DNA of 6,935 nucleotides from Candidatus Zipacnadia bacterium (GCA_029821415.1 JALGTJ010000045.1:1-6935), one strand, 5' to 3'. Shown: positions 1 through 5,768, counted from the stretch's first letter. Notes: a model not told the origin generated them from the letters alone. A program made the numbers and translations.

Positions 1-503
1 ATAGCGGCCGCGTGCGTGCCACCAGTCTGAGAGAAAAGGCGCTGTTGCGCCTGCATGTCCTGTAATGTGCTCAGCAGCAAGGCGGTTGTCACACTTAACG
101 ATTGCCCGACGGCAGACGTCTCGGACACGAACCTCTCCACGGCCTCTCGGCTACCGCACACTAAGTTGCGTTGCGTGCCCGGCACCTGGGCCGGGTTGGC
201 CAATACTATGCGGATAACACCGGGAGTATCATCACAGTGATGGAGCCTGCTAATGTCGTCTATACCGGAAATAATGCCCTCGGCGAAGGCAAAGCCGACG
301 GCAAGGGCACTGGTCTCGTGGGGAGTGCATAGCAGCGTGTAGCTGCCGACGTCCTCAATCTCTATGACGAGAACATCTTCTACCACGACATAGTCCTCTG
401 CCATCACCGGAGCCGCGCCGTTAGCCTGGAATCGGAGCGGCTCTACTGCCTGCACAGCCTCCTGCGGAAGTGCTTTCGGACCTACGGGGTTGCCCTTGGC
501 CAC
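1..503 (-). CDS. fdhD: FdhD-family sulfurtransferase (formate dehydrogenase accessory protein), 3' end cut by the window edge
   Basis: FdhD passes sulfur from a cysteine desulfurase to the bis-MGD cofactor of formate dehydrogenases in the cytoplasm (family knowledge). The reading frame stays open for 167 codons to the left edge. Family features seen: a strand-rich N-terminal half with YTLLCTPHETSALAVGFAFA (residues 54-73) followed by EGII, matching the family's 'P.dl.elalGF..sEGII' block, and TGGTHAAA (160-167), matching the TGG/C-x-HAA block. About 100 C-terminal residues should lie outside. The GTG start at 503 is set by GAGGAG seven bases upstream; no earlier in-frame start has such a site. 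It begins 16 bases after the MOSC-Mog stop, as the last visible gene of the operon. Odd: the usual CGxCG loop reads LVCGSRE (residues 114-120), so only one of the two loop cysteines remains. It may serve the aldehyde oxidoreductase or a formate dehydrogenase encoded elsewhere. Confidence 0.9.
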   Translation of the reverse strand, partial: MAKGNPVGPKALPQEAVQAVEPLRFQANGAAPVMAEDYVVVEDVLVIEIEDVGSYTLLCTPHETSALAVGFAFAEGIISGIDDISRLHHCDDTPGVIRIVLANPAQVPGTQRNLVCGSREAVERFVSETSAVGQSLSVTTALLLSTLQDMQAQQRLFSQTGGTHAAA

Positions 504-510
504 CGCTTGC

Positions 511-516
511 CTCCTC
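511..516 (-). promoter_or_regulatory. Ribosome binding site deciding the GTG start of fdhD
   Basis: GAGGAG on the minus strand, with a seven-base spacer to the GTG at 503-501. It sits between the MOSC-Mog stop codon (520-522) and fdhD. Without it the first ATG would be codon 34, which would remove residues before the conserved N-terminal strands. Confidence 0.75.
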
Positions 517-519
517 TAA

Positions 520-1455
520 TCAATGTACATCCAATCCGTGCAACATTAAGATAAGGTGTTCCATAGTGAGCAGGATTTCTCCCATATACTCCTCAACTGC
601 CCTCACGCTGCCCGGAAGCGTGTATATCAAAGTCTGTTCGCGCACGCCGGTGACCCCCCGAGTTAGCAAAGCATTAGGATTTTGGACTCCGAATTTGACG
701 CGTATGGCTTCCATTATACCAGGGATGAGTTTATCGCAGAGATCAGCTACCGTCTCCGGCGTGATATCTCGCGGCCCTACTCCTGTGCCTCCAGTAGTAA
801 AGACAACGTCCACACCCTCATCCGCGGCGGCAACCAACTCAGTCCGCAGCCTCTTCGCATCATCAGGCAGAACGATCTGCTCAATCCGGGGGTGGAAACG
901 CTTGCCCTCCAAAAATGCTTCCAGCAGTTCCCTGACTCGCGGCCCGCTGCGGTCCGCGTACTCGCCGGCAAAGGCCCGGTCACTGAGCGTAATGATCCGA
1001 AACTTCAGGGGACGCGGCAGGTACCTGACGGCGTCGCCGGGCTGAATAGTGCCGCCCTGCACGACGCGGCAGAACAGCCCCTCCGTCGGCATAATGCAGG
1101 TTCCTACCTGCCGGTATATCGCGCAGGTATCCCCGTGGCACTCTTTGCCGATTTGAGTGACCTCCAGTTCTACCTCGCCGATATTGAGACGGTCCAGAAC
1201 GGCGACGGTGGTCAGGTCAATACCGCGAAGAGCGATATTCTCTCCGAAGTCGCCCGGAGACAATTGAATTGCCACCTCGGCGGCAAAGCGGTCAATGCTA
1301 TCCTGGCTGAGCAGGCTGACCTGGCGGTGCCAAGCTCCGGCATGGGCATCGCCGATGATGCCCCGCTCGTCCAAGCGAATCTCGGGTACGGGACGCTTGA
1401 CCGTGCCTTTTTCAGCCGAGATGTTTACTGAGACGACTTCAGCGTTCTTCGACAT
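520..1455 (-). CDS. MOSC domain fused to MogA/MoaB-type molybdopterin adenylyltransferase
   Basis: A 311-residue two-domain protein. Residues 1-148 form a MOSC domain (a fold found in Mo-cofactor sulfurases and related proteins): GDAHAG (35-40), GDFGENI (68-74), then GKECHGDTCAIYRQVGTC (103-120) and MPTEGLFCRVVQGG, typical of stand-alone bacterial MOSC proteins, with C106, C111 and C120 available for sulfur chemistry. Residues 150-311 form a MogA/MoaB domain, which adenylylates molybdopterin before metal insertion: TTGGTGVGPRDITPE (220-234) is the signature, and LPGS (280-283) the second conserved loop. The ATG at 1455 lies 17 bases inside moaC and is preceded by GGAGAAGG nine bases upstream. 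The stop is followed by fdhD. MOSC-Mog fusions are known in anaerobes. The exact MOSC substrate is unknown; carrying sulfur to the Mo/W cofactor is an inference. Confidence 0.92.
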   Translation of the reverse strand: MSKNAEVVSVNISAEKGTVKRPVPEIRLDERGIIGDAHAGAWHRQVSLLSQDSIDRFAAEVAIQLSPGDFGENIALRGIDLTTVAVLDRLNIGEVELEVTQIGKECHGDTCAIYRQVGTCIMPTEGLFCRVVQGGTIQPGDAVRYLPRPLKFRIITLSDRAFAGEYADRSGPRVRELLEAFLEGKRFHPRIEQIVLPDDAKRLRTELVAAADEGVDVVFTTGGTGVGPRDITPETVADLCDKLIPGIMEAIRVKFGVQNPNALLTRGVTGVREQTLIYTLPGSVRAVEEYMGEILLTMEHLILMLHGLDVH

Positions 1456-1900
1456 CGCGCTTTACCTTCTCCACCAGAAAAATGTCGCCAATACGCATCT
1501 CTTTGTCCACGGCTTTGCACATATCGTAGACTGTGAGCAGGGCGACGCTGACCGCCGTGAGCGCCTCCATCTCCACGCCGGTGCGACCGACGCAGGCCAC
1601 CTCACTGTTGGCGACAACCTGCCTCTCCTCCAGCCGCAGTTGCACATCAACCTTGTCCAATACCAGAGGATGGCATAGCGGAATAAGCTGTGCAGTCCGC
1701 TTAGCCGCCTGAATGCCTGCGATCTGCGCCACGGTCAGTACATCACCCTTCTTGATGTGGTTTTCGGCGATTAAAGCCGCAGTTGCCGCCGAAATGCTGA
1801 TAGCACCGCGAGCGCGGGCCAGGCGTCTCTGAGGAACCTTGGCCCCCACATCAACCATCCTGGCCCGCCCCTGGTCATCTACGTGCGATAGATTATCCAT
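1439..1900 (-). CDS. moaC: Cyclic pyranopterin monophosphate synthase MoaC
   Basis: MoaC converts the MoaA product, 3',8-cyclo-7,8-dihydro-GTP, into cyclic pyranopterin monophosphate in the cytoplasm. The 153-residue length is normal. Conserved blocks: MVDVGAK (15-21), KGDVLTVAQIAGIQAAKRT (51-69), LIPLCHPL (72-79), GRTGVEMEALTAVSVALLT (105-123) and DMCKAVDK (126-133), which hold the catalytic His, Asp and Lys residues known from E. coli MoaC. I chose the ATG at 1900: it has GGAGG five bases upstream and gives the usual short leader before MVDV. A GTG at 1936 would add 12 residues that overlap moaA and do not look conserved. It starts one base after the moaA stop, and its 3' end overlaps the MOSC-Mog start by 17 bases, so translation is probably coupled. 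Nothing odd in the protein. Confidence 0.97.
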   Translation of the reverse strand: MDNLSHVDDQGRARMVDVGAKVPQRRLARARGAISISAATAALIAENHIKKGDVLTVAQIAGIQAAKRTAQLIPLCHPLVLDKVDVQLRLEERQVVANSEVACVGRTGVEMEALTAVSVALLTVYDMCKAVDKEMRIGDIFLVEKVKRDVEER

Positions 1901-1901
1901 A

Positions 1902-2720
1902 CTATCCTCCGATGCCGTGCATCCAGTTATGGGCACAGGGCCCGCCAGCCGCGGGCTTCTTCCGAATAGCCTGCTCCAAAGCCCCGGCAGCTCCCAGTTC
2001 TCGCACGCTGAAGGCGAGGTCGGAAAACAGGCACGGCCTTACCATACCATCGCTGGACAGACGCACCCGGTTGCACCGGGGACAGTCGCCGCCACGGCCG
2101 CCCTCCACCACCGAGAATTTGCCCGCTGCGAAGTCCATCTGATGAATAAACCGTACTTCCAGGTCATTGTCCTTGGCAAATCGCGCTACCGCCAGAGCGT
2201 CCGGTTCGGCAGATGACTCAGCGACTACACAGTTGAGTTTTATGGGCTCCAGTCCAACTTCACGGGCCGCCTCAATCCCCGCCAGCACTCGTCGGAGGTC
2301 ACCACCTCCGGTGATTTCTGCATAGCGCTGCGGATCGGTGCTGTCCAGGCTAACGTTGACCCGGTGTAGTCCGGCGGTGGCCAGCGCCTCGGCGTAGTCG
2401 CTGAGCAATATACCATTCGTGCTCATAGCCAAGTCCTCAATACCCTCAATCTTCGCCAGCATTGCCACCAATTCTTCAATATTGCGGCGCACCAACGGCT
2501 CGCCACCGGTGAGCCGGACCTTGGTGAAGCCCATGCCAACGGCGGTCCGTGCCACTTCCACGATCTCCTCGAATGACAGAATCGAGTCACGGGGGAGTAA
2601 CTTAGTAAGCCCGTTAGGCATACAGTATCGGCAGCGCAGATTGCATCGGTCAGTGACCGATATTCTCAGATAATCAATGGTCCGCCCAAAGGAATCAATC
2701 ATCTTCGGGGCGTCATTCAT
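1902..2720 (-). CDS. moaA: GTP 3',8-cyclase MoaA, short form
   Basis: Radical SAM enzyme that starts pyranopterin cofactor synthesis by cyclising GTP. The N-terminal cluster motif is CNLRCRYC (C26, C30, C33) after the typical FGRTIDYLRISVTDR. The SAM-binding TGGEP is at 71-75. The C-terminal GTP-binding cluster motif CPRCNRVRL-x8-C supplies C213, C216 and C230, with R218 and R220 in the conserved CNRxR block. The protein ends in MHGIGG, preserving the terminal double glycine. It is 272 residues long, against about 320-340 in typical MoaA. The shortfall is internal: only about 22 residues separate EVRFIHQM from the second cluster, where canonical proteins have about 60, including a GRIGFIS-like segment. 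The ATG at 2720 overlaps the preceding gene by eight bases and has GAGGAG seven bases upstream. All catalytic motifs are present, so it is probably active; a related radical SAM enzyme with a changed substrate is less likely given the adjacent moaC. Confidence 0.93.
   Translation of the reverse strand: MNDAPKMIDSFGRTIDYLRISVTDRCNLRCRYCMPNGLTKLLPRDSILSFEEIVEVARTAVGMGFTKVRLTGGEPLVRRNIEELVAMLAKIEGIEDLAMSTNGILLSDYAEALATAGLHRVNVSLDSTDPQRYAEITGGGDLRRVLAGIEAAREVGLEPIKLNCVVAESSAEPDALAVARFAKDNDLEVRFIHQMDFAAGKFSVVEGGRGGDCPRCNRVRLSSDGMVRPCLFSDLAFSVRELGAAGALEQAIRKKPAAGGPCAHNWMHGIGG
1906..1910 (-). promoter_or_regulatory. Ribosome binding site deciding the moaC start
   Basis: GGAGG on the minus strand, five bases before the ATG at 1900 and lying inside the last codons of moaA. 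It supports the ATG over the GTG at 1936. Confidence 0.7.
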
Positions 2721-3513
2721 CAGGTGACTCCTCTTGTTGGCAAGCCACGAACCGAGACTCCGCGAACTCAGCTACCTCGCGATTGAGTCGCTTGAATACC
2801 TCCAGCAGGTGCTGCCCATCAGCCGCCAGTGTTGAGCGCCCACCGCCAAGGCCTCCCCGCTGGGGCAAGATTAGCTCTTTGCCCAGGCGCTTCTCGGCTC
2901 TCTTAATCATATCCCACGCGTGGCGATAGCTAATATGTGCGGCCTGCGCTGCTTCCTGCAAAGTACCCGTACGTGCCACACCCTCCAGAAGCTGCGCCAG
3001 CCCAGAACCGAAGGCATGCATGCCATCCACCTCAAGCCATACTTTAGTACGGGCCGCCAGCTCCCAGCCGCCCAGGTAGTGCTTCTGTTCGGTCAGCACC
3101 TCGCAGACAGCTTCACGCAGGTCCCCATTGGGTAGCTTCCGCCGTAACACACGCCGCCAGTCACGGGCCGAAGCGCTTGCACCAACCCGCAAGTGCGCTC
3201 GGGTGCGCAGCAGGTCAGCGTCACTGCGAACATCGGTCTGGCAATGAGTGCCCTCTACAAAGATGATGACATCACCTTCGCCCCGCCGCGCTCGGCCATT
3301 GGATTCAGCCACAATGTGGTCGTAGGTCCCAGCGCATTGCTGAATGAACACAGCCAAGTCCTCATCGTTATTGAAAAAGTTAGCCGGCTTGCCCGGCTGG
3401 CGCTGACCGTGGCCACACTTGGCATAAACCGAGTTGGGCAGTACCTCGCACAGCCGCTGCGCCAGATGAGTCTTGCCTACGCCACGCCCTGCGCCGCAAA
3501 TCACCCACAGCAT
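2713..3513 (-). CDS. MobB-like P-loop NTPase fused to a ModE-type winged-helix DNA-binding domain
   Basis: A 266-residue fusion. The N-terminus holds a Walker A loop, GAGRGVGKT (7-15), then a MobB-like segment with GHGQRQPGKPANFF and a hydrophobic strand DVIIFVEGTHCQTDV, as in small NTPases of molybdopterin metabolism. Residues about 176-246 match the ModE/LysR-type winged helix: EGVARTGTLQEAAQAAHISY (177-196), RHAWDMIKRAEKRLG, then GGLGGGRSTLAADG (220-233), very like the ModE GGxGGGxxxLTxxG wing. No molybdate-binding MOP domain follows; the protein ends about 20 residues later. Family knowledge: ModE represses or activates Mo genes in response to molybdate, and MobB is a GTP-binding partner in MGD synthesis. 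I infer a regulator whose ligand is sensed by the NTPase part. I chose the ATG at 3513, two bases after the upstream stop, since the P-loop then sits at the N-terminus as usual; a TTG at 3537 is the alternative. A weak GGGGTG lies nine bases upstream. The 3' end overlaps moaA by eight bases. Confidence 0.85.
   Translation of the reverse strand: MLWVICGAGRGVGKTHLAQRLCEVLPNSVYAKCGHGQRQPGKPANFFNNDEDLAVFIQQCAGTYDHIVAESNGRARRGEGDVIIFVEGTHCQTDVRSDADLLRTRAHLRVGASASARDWRRVLRRKLPNGDLREAVCEVLTEQKHYLGGWELAARTKVWLEVDGMHAFGSGLAQLLEGVARTGTLQEAAQAAHISYRHAWDMIKRAEKRLGKELILPQRGGLGGGRSTLAADGQHLLEVFKRLNREVAEFAESRFVACQQEESPDE
2728..2733 (-). promoter_or_regulatory. Ribosome binding site deciding the moaA start
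   Basis: GAGGAG on the minus strand, seven bases upstream of the ATG at 2720, inside the end of the MobB-ModE gene. It favours this ATG over the in-frame ATG at codon 7 (MIDSFGR), which is nearer the usual MoaA N-terminus. Confidence 0.65.
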
Positions 3514-3515
3514 CA

Positions 3516-3809
3516 CTAAAAGCACCCCAGGCCGCAATTGCGCACCTTGATATTCAGAAAGTCTAAGAGCTTACCCATTTGCCTGGTCCGTATGCCCAGC
3601 TTCACCGCCATGCTCCGGGCGGTCTCACAGGCAATAAACCCACCAGGATATAGCTTGCGCAAGCCACAGCGGCGCCGTTCATTCGCCACGACAACCTGCA
3701 CGGTGCAATTATCATCAGTCGGGACAACGCCGACACGAATGCCCTCTGCCGCGACGAACTCACTAAGTGCCGCCCGGAGATTTCCTGGAACGCTCAATGT
3801 GCCTGTCAC
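3516..3809 (-). CDS. Small Cys-rich protein with HTH-like segment and C-terminal CGLGCF motif, function unknown
   Basis: A 97-residue soluble protein that I cannot assign to a named family. Visible features: an N-terminal part with beta-like stretches (IRVGVVP, TVQVVVAN), five cysteines (C35, C48, C61, C92, C96), and from about residue 58 a segment FIACETARSMAVKLGI-RTRQMGKLLDFLNIKV that reads like a helix-turn-helix ('A..lA.kLGI..r.vGklld.l.Ik'). It ends in RNCGLGCF, a CxxxC at the extreme C-terminus. I have a memory of similar small proteins ending in CQLGCF in anaerobes, but cannot verify it. The GTG start is supported by GGAGG seven bases upstream. The gene lies just downstream of a ModE-like palindrome and two bases before the MobB-ModE fusion. 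A role as a metal- or redox-sensing partner of that regulator is an inference from position and cysteines only. Confidence 0.8.
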   Translation of the reverse strand: MTGTLSVPGNLRAALSEFVAAEGIRVGVVPTDDNCTVQVVVANERRRCGLRKLYPGGFIACETARSMAVKLGIRTRQMGKLLDFLNIKVRNCGLGCF

Positions 3810-3816
3810 TGGATTC

Positions 3817-3821
3817 CCTCC
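3817..3821 (-). promoter_or_regulatory. Ribosome binding site deciding the GTG start of the CGLGCF protein
   Basis: GGAGG on the minus strand, seven bases before the GTG at 3809. The frame upstream closes at a TGA (3831-3833) with no ATG between, so this GTG is the only well-supported start. Confidence 0.75.
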
Positions 3822-3844
3822 ATTGCAGTTTCATCCACGGCGTG

Positions 3845-3868
3845 CGTTATGCACGATCGGACATAACG
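3845..3868 (-). promoter_or_regulatory. Putative ModE-type operator (24-bp palindrome)
   Basis: An inverted repeat with outer arms CGTTATG and CATAACG, perfectly complementary over seven bases, separated by ten bases that contain a centred CGATCG. Twenty of the 24 positions are symmetric. As I recall it, the E. coli modA operator bound by ModE has the same outer arms and spacing, CGTTAT-N12-ATAACG. The site ends 35 bases before the start of the CGLGCF gene and upstream of the gene for a ModE-domain protein, so autoregulation is the natural inference. No confident -35/-10 pair was found; an AT-rich TATTTATG (3874-3881 on the minus strand) just upstream could be part of a promoter. The element is symmetric, so the strand only records the direction of the genes. 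Confidence 0.65.
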
Positions 3869-4002
3869 GTCGCCCATAAATATTGCGGCCTGTGATTGCG
3901 ACGCCCCTCACTCGGTGGCAATCTCAACTCGGTCGCCAACTGCAGGTGGCTTGCCTGGCAGACCTAATATTGTTCCAGGACGAATCTGTTCTGTGTAATC
4001 CA

Positions 4003-5733
4003 TCAGAAGTCAAAAACCGTGTCAAGCTCGCCATGCGGGACGTCAAAGACGGTGCCGTGCGGCGGCAGCGGCTCCTCCTCAAAGAAATCTGGCAGGCGAT
4101 CGTCCGCAGCCGTGAAGCCGGCCCGGGCATTGAAGTCCCGCTCCTTGCGCAGTATCTCCTTGCCCAACTCCGTCCACCAATGCTCGTCAACGCTCGTACC
4201 GAGATGGGCGTTGGTCATTGCCAATATCATCTCCAGCGCTTCCGGCCCATCGTACATAGCATAACCAGCTAAATTGCAAAGCCCGGTTGCATCAAACGCG
4301 GCAGCCGCGATTTGTCGCTCCCGTGATAGGTCCACTTGGCCACCGGGCTGTAACGGATCCACATATCTACCCAAGTTAAGAATGTTCTGATCAATGGCGT
4401 AGCCGGCGGTGTGATCTGCGCCCATAGTTGAGGTGGCGTAGGTTACGCCAATACCTTTGGCCGACCGGGGGTCATAAGCGGGTAGAGCCTGGCCCTTTAC
4501 GACCGGGACGCGCCGCACCCCAAAAGCTCGGCCGGTGACCGCAGCCCCACTGCCTATAATCCGTCCCAACGGCGTGCCATCCCGCACCTCCTGCAGCAGT
4601 CTAATAGCCCCCTCGGCATCACCAAACTCAAGCAAACCACCTTCCATCGCCACCGCGATGGTAGCACCCATTTCAATAGTATCTAAACCGATATCGTCAT
4701 CCAGGCGGTCCATTCGGGCAATGGCATCCAGATCGCCGATACCACAATTAGCCCCATGCGCCCAGATAGTCTCATATTCCGGCCCCTTGGTGACAAATTC
4801 GCCATCTTCGTCAACGTAGATGGCCGAGCAGGCGATGGTACAGCCATGGTGACAGGCATGCTTGGCCTCGCCACCCCGGGCCAGGATAGTCTCCCTCTGG
4901 GTCTCGCCACTGATGTTATCGACCAGCTCAAACTGGCCTTCGCGGAAGTTGCGGGTCGGATAAAGGCCCGCATCGTTAATGACCTTAGCCAAGTTATTTG
5001 TGCCATAGGTGGGTAGGACGTCGCCAGTAGTATCATTCTCCCTAAGCAATTGGGCGAAGCGCTTGGCTGCTTTGTTGAAGGCCTCCCGATCAGCAGATTC
5101 GGGGCGCTGGCCTCCTTCTTTGTCAATCACTATGGCCTTCAGCCCTTTAGAGCCCATTACTGCTCCGAGGCCGCCTCGGCCTGCGTGCCGAGTGGGCCGC
5201 CCCTCCTCATCAGTAATCGCAATCGTCGCCGCGCCAAGCCGCATTTCGCCCGCCTGGCCAATGGTTATACAGGAAATGTTCTCCCCGAACTTCTCCCGCA
5301 ACCTGTCGGTGGTATCGTAATTGCCCAGTCCCTTCAGCCCGTTGTCTACCACCAATTCGGCGCCGTCAGCAGTTAGATGCAGGACCCGAAGATCCTCATC
5401 AGGGGGTAGGCCCTCAACAACGATCGCGCCAACCCCCAGGCGTGATAGGGCGTTAGCGGCATTACCACCGGAGTTGGACTCCTTGATGCCGCCAGTGAGC
5501 GGGCTTTTGGCCCCTATTGACAATCGTCCGCTACTTGGCGCGCCCGTACCCCCTAACCACCCCGGTGCCAAGACTAGTTTGTTGTGCGCGGATAGAGGAT
5601 GACAGGTCGGACACACTTCCGAAGAGACGATGGAAGAAGTCAATCGTCGGCCCCCGGTTGGCTCCTGCTCAGCAGGCCATACATCCTCCTTAACCGACAG
5701 CTCTCCCATGTTTACTCGCAGAAACTTTCTCAT
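4003..5733 (-). CDS. aor: Aldehyde:ferredoxin oxidoreductase (tungsten-dependent, AOR family)
   Basis: AOR enzymes oxidise aldehydes to carboxylates, or reduce acids to aldehydes, exchanging electrons with ferredoxin at a tungsto-bispyranopterin and one [4Fe-4S] cluster, usually in the cytoplasm. The 576 residues show the family order: N-terminal GGRRLTSSIVSSEV (27-40), PSSGRLSIGAKSPLTGGI (66-83), the pterin-binding block GRGGLGAVMGSKGLKAI (185-201), cluster cysteines ACHHGCTIAC (C294, C298, C302), GPEYETIWAHG (317-327), ATSTMGADHTAG (433-444), and the fourth cluster cysteine in DATGLC (C486). The three-Cys block is CxxxCxxxC, not the CxxCxxxC I recall from Pyrococcus AOR; other AOR-family members share this spacing. 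The ATG at 5733 has AAAGGAG 7-8 bases upstream. It follows the alcohol dehydrogenase by 35 bases. The cofactor genes downstream fit its needs. The aldehyde substrate cannot be read from sequence; other AOR-family reactions remain possible. Confidence 0.95.
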   Translation of the reverse strand: MRKFLRVNMGELSVKEDVWPAEQEPTGGRRLTSSIVSSEVCPTCHPLSAHNKLVLAPGWLGGTGAPSSGRLSIGAKSPLTGGIKESNSGGNAANALSRLGVGAIVVEGLPPDEDLRVLHLTADGAELVVDNGLKGLGNYDTTDRLREKFGENISCITIGQAGEMRLGAATIAITDEEGRPTRHAGRGGLGAVMGSKGLKAIVIDKEGGQRPESADREAFNKAAKRFAQLLRENDTTGDVLPTYGTNNLAKVINDAGLYPTRNFREGQFELVDNISGETQRETILARGGEAKHACHHGCTIACSAIYVDEDGEFVTKGPEYETIWAHGANCGIGDLDAIARMDRLDDDIGLDTIEMGATIAVAMEGGLLEFGDAEGAIRLLQEVRDGTPLGRIIGSGAAVTGRAFGVRRVPVVKGQALPAYDPRSAKGIGVTYATSTMGADHTAGYAIDQNILNLGRYVDPLQPGGQVDLSRERQIAAAAFDATGLCNLAGYAMYDGPEALEMILAMTNAHLGTSVDEHWWTELGKEILRKERDFNARAGFTAADDRLPDFFEEEPLPPHGTVFDVPHGELDTVFDF

Positions 5734-5741
5734 TGTAAGTT

Positions 5742-5748
5742 CTCCTTT
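5742..5748 (-). promoter_or_regulatory. Ribosome binding site of the aldehyde oxidoreductase gene
   Basis: AAAGGAG on the minus strand, about eight bases before the ATG at 5733, within the 35-base gap after the alcohol dehydrogenase. No terminator or promoter is visible in this gap, so the two genes are probably co-transcribed. Confidence 0.65.
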
Positions 5749-5768
5749 GCCAGAATTGTGGCCGCTGC

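Larger units (their letters stand above)
3806..4003 (-). other. Cryptic 65-codon reading frame between the aldehyde oxidoreductase and CGLGCF genes, broken by one in-frame TGA
   Basis: An ATG at 4003 overlaps the AOR stop (TGATG) and opens a 31-residue peptide beginning MDYTEQIRPG and ending VGDRVEIATE, closed by TGA at 3910-3908. The same frame then continues without another stop for 33 codons, through an ATG (MGDRYVRSC, near 3877), to a TGA at 3808-3806 that overlaps the GTG of the next gene (GTGA). With the inner TGA set aside, the frame fills the gap exactly, coupled at both ends. No ribosome binding site precedes the ATG. I do not recognise the peptide. It may be a short coupled peptide, a decayed small gene, a recoded gene, or chance; the ModE-like palindrome lies within its second half. 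TGA is the normal stop of several genes here, so genome-wide reassignment is excluded. Confidence 0.3.

Noticed and set aside
682..1431. Long open plus-strand frame (249 codons), with others at 470-1045 and 1295-1678
   Set aside because: They lie antisense to the MOSC-Mog and moaC genes, whose motifs are unmistakable. The translations show no recognisable domain; open antisense frames are common in GC-rich coding DNA.
3514..3537. Upstream TTG start for the MobB-ModE gene
   Set aside because: It would overlap the CGLGCF gene by 22 bases and add eight residues before a P-loop that normally sits at the N-terminus. The ATG at 3513, directly after the upstream stop, is simpler.
3870..3908. Possible selenocysteine insertion hairpin after the in-frame TGA
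   Set aside because: Only a five-base stem (GTCGC/GCGAC) with a loop of about 24 bases could be drawn. That is weaker and wider than bacterial SECIS elements near the UGA.
3870..3930. Internal promoter before the CGLGCF gene
   Set aside because: TTGCCA and TATTTATG are present on the minus strand, but their spacing does not give a 16-18 base spacer. Not called as a promoter, though the operator makes one plausible.
3907..3939. Two imperfect tandem copies of a 15-17 base unit (CTCACTCGGTGGCAA / CTCAACTCGGTCGCCAA)
   Set aside because: Only two diverged copies with different lengths; too short and imperfect to support a functional repeat.
3935..3950. Near-palindrome GCCAACTGCAGGTGGC, 14 of 16 positions symmetric
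   Set aside because: No T-run follows to make it a terminator, and it matches no operator I know. It may be chance in GC-rich sequence, though it lies in the same gap as the ModE-like site.
3883..4272. Plus-strand frame of 129 codons covering the AOR 3' end and the gap
   Set aside because: Most of it is antisense to conserved AOR C-terminal sequence, it has no convincing ribosome binding site, and the product resembles nothing I know.
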